A stretch of 64,000 bases of DNA from Sitta carolinensis (Eukaryota; Chordata; Aves; Passeriformes; Sittidae): NCBI GenBank assembly GCA_032173965.1, contig CM063294.1:5812452-5876451 (forward strand). The letters run 5' to 3'. The translations under genes were made by a program, and so were the position numbers. The notes beneath the pieces were generated by a model that searched no databases, was not told where the DNA came from, and was given only the letters and a program-made list of their open reading frames with translations. Below are positions 61,901 to 64,000 of the stretch, in pieces (the first letter of the stretch is position 1; each line of letters starts with the position of its first letter).

Positions 61901-64000
61901 GGTTAATTTTGTACAGAAGAAGAGACAAGAGTGAGAGCTATAACAGACTGCCTCTAGAAGAGTTTACATGCTGGTGCAAAAATAGTGAGCCCATATTCTA
62001 CTTAATAAATTAAAACAGAGCCTCCCTCTCCTCTCCTGGCTGAGCAAAGCAAAAAGCTTTCCAGATATCTCAGATAGCTGGAGGCAAAAGGAAGATGGGG
62101 TACCTGGCAGGAGTGAGGGTGGAAGAAGTCACAGACAACCCTTGCAAAGATGAAGGCTGGGGTCATGGAACCTGGGGGTGTTGTCAGCTGAACAAGAATT
62201 GCAACTGGATTCACAAAAAAAAATCCTTCCTGATAGTTGATTTGTGTATATGTAATTCACACATAAGCCAATTCTGATTTAAAAGACTGCAAGACACCCA
62301 GTTCTTTTCTCCTCCTAACTGCAGTAACGCACAATGAATTTCTGATTATTTGTCTGGGTGAAAAAAGTCTAAATTTACCTTTTATTCTGGAAAATTAGCA
62401 CAAGACCATTAATAAATAACATAACCTGAAGCACTATTTCAGGGTATCTATGCATTTTCATAGATGGACTGTACCATCTCAGGACATTTTATGCTAGATT
62501 TGATCTAAACTGTCTTTTCTTTTTTCCCTGGTTTTCTTTTTTTCTCCCATCTTTCTTAGAGGTCTGCAAAATAGTTGCTGACTCTGTGTTCACCTGGTTT
62601 TCTGTCTCTTCACCTATACTTAGCTTAGTGAGTAGCTTATGAAGTTTACTGAAGTAGATACCATCAAACTTGACAGCAAGACAAAAACTCTGCTTGTATA
62701 AGCAAACGTGGTACCAGTATGTGGAGATCCCAGGGTACAAAAGAATATGACTATTGCAATTCTGTTATTTACAGCTTTATATTACAATTTTCAGTTTCTT
62801 TTCCTTCTTGAGATGAATGGAGCTGGGTTATCCCCAGGATCCTTTAAGTATTTCTTTCAGAATAAACATCAATCTACAGTCCTCCTACAGCCTCCATTGC
62901 TTTAGCACCCGAACACATTACAAGCTTTTACTGTCTGTGATCTCACAACACCTCAGATGCAGAAAACTTTCATGATATTAATTTACTAAGAGAAAATCAA
63001 AGCACATAGATTTTTAGGTATCTGACATCTAGAGTGAAATCCAAACCTCTCCCTCTGCTCTTTTTAAAGTGCTTGGTATCATTCTGCAGCTCCTCAAAAT
63101 GAGATTCAGGACAATCTATATACTGAGAAAGAAGTCACCCACAGACAGACTTGGAAAAAAATGAGAACAGCCTGCTCCAAAATGCCTGGTAACCCCCTAC
63201 TTGTGTTCTGAAGCTGTCACTACCACACTCCTGTGTATGCAGAAAGTGTTACTACAAGCCTTGTTTAGAGAGAGGAACTCCTACAGCTGAGCGTGGTTCT
63301 GTCTTATGCCTACAGGCATCCCTCCTCTTGTTTTTATATAAAAACCACCCACGAGAAGGGAAATCCTGGTGCAGTTCCTTGCTCTGCCTGAAGGGATGCA
63401 AAATTCCCATTTTTCTCCTCACAGGAAGGGGAGTGCCACAACCATCAAAATGCGGCACAGGTCGGGGAGGGGAAGCCTGTTGTATTTCCTCAGCTTTCAA
63501 AGAGCCGAAGAAAGAATTTCAGGTCCAGTGATCTGGGCAGAGTGAGGGAAAGTGATTTATGTCTCAGACAGTGAAAACATTGTCTACTTGTACCTGGATT
63601 TTGCTCTTTGTGTCACCTGTACACTAGTGCAAGTCTAGATGCCACATTTTTTCCAGTAGCAGGACTGTCAAGGATAATTCAAGGATATTGAAATGCAGAG
63701 TCCTGATGTAGATTTCCAAAACAAATTCAATGTAAGCCTGTACAGCTGGGAGTTTCTAGCAGAAAAACAAGGAATTAGAGCCAGAAATAATTTTTTTCTC
63801 ATTCTAAGGCAGAAGCGTTAATTTCTTTAGAACAATAACACATAACCTGCCTATATGGTTGTGATGAAATGCCAGCATCTTTTTATACCTCTTGCTGGAG
63901 GAGAAGCTGCTATAACAAACTTTTACTGGCTTTTATCTTTTCTATTACAGTCTATTGAATATTAATAAATTACCATCTGCCAGTTTTTGCAGGAGCAGCT
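55956..64000. other. Unique AT-rich non-coding DNA to the window end
   Basis: A-rich runs lie at about 56707-56717 and 56729-56743. Two short tandem duplications occur at 61196-61217 (catttgatctg twice) and about 61229-61248 (ctccacactg twice), and a pyrimidine-rich patch at about 62510-62560. The longest frame, 161 codons on the minus strand (58030-58515), has no recognisable domain, start context or splice signals, and I treat it as chance. No transposon, RNA gene or exon is supported. Confidence 0.5.

Noticed and set aside
1..64000. tRNA, snRNA or rRNA genes
   Set aside because: I scanned by eye for the tRNA B-box word ggttcga and for starts of common small nuclear RNAs. The only gttcga hit (28638) is inside a CR1 tail and no cloverleaf is apparent. 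A covariance-model scan would be needed for certainty.

Overview
This window looks like non-coding nuclear DNA from a bird. The evidence is four CR1-type LINE fragments, the dominant retrotransposon family of birds. Two of them (10848-11200 and 28636-28756) carry wording close to CR1 copies I know from bird genomes, perhaps songbirds. Only two possible, very decayed MIR remnants are visible, and there are no L1, Alu or B1 elements. The sequence is AT-rich, CpG-poor and low in repeats. There is no bacterial or viral gene organisation.

I found no protein-coding gene, exon, tRNA, rRNA, snRNA or CRISPR array that I can defend. The longest open frames (191, 180, 161 and 144 codons) have no recognisable domain. 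They lie mostly in locally GC-richer patches, where stop codons are rarer by chance. The window is best read as intergenic sequence (a gene-desert segment) or the interior of a very large intron.

Layout. 1-6550: unique AT-rich DNA with an A/C-rich tract (938-1052), a GC-richer patch (about 2150-2560) and a poly-A (2678-2696). 6551-10043: two copies, about 75% alike, of an unidentified segment of about 130 bp exactly 3360 bp apart, with a GC-richer block (7420-8330) between them. 10044-15369: a CR1 fragment lacking its 3' tail, a CT/TA microsatellite and a small repeat cluster. 15370-15640: a CpG-dense patch. 15641-22071: plain unique DNA. 22072-22270: a 21-bp minisatellite with an A-A-B higher-order pattern. 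23789-24939: a 95-bp unit present twice, one copy inside an insertion flanked by an 11-bp direct repeat. 26222-28756: an old antisense CR1, a 22-bp palindrome and a short CR1 tail. 28757-43109: unique DNA containing an unrecognised open frame (30122-30379) and a conserved-looking stretch split by a poly-T (41340-41830). 43110-44750: a long antisense CR1 and a 44-base poly-T. 44751-64000: two possible MIR relics, a second CpG-dense patch (53780-54170) and several homopolymers.

No system of cooperating genes is visible. The items most worth follow-up are the duplicated 95-bp unit, the 3360-bp-spaced pair, the minisatellite and the CpG-dense or conserved-looking islands, which may be distal regulatory elements. 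All repeat-family assignments were made by eye from remembered family features and need a repeat library search to confirm.
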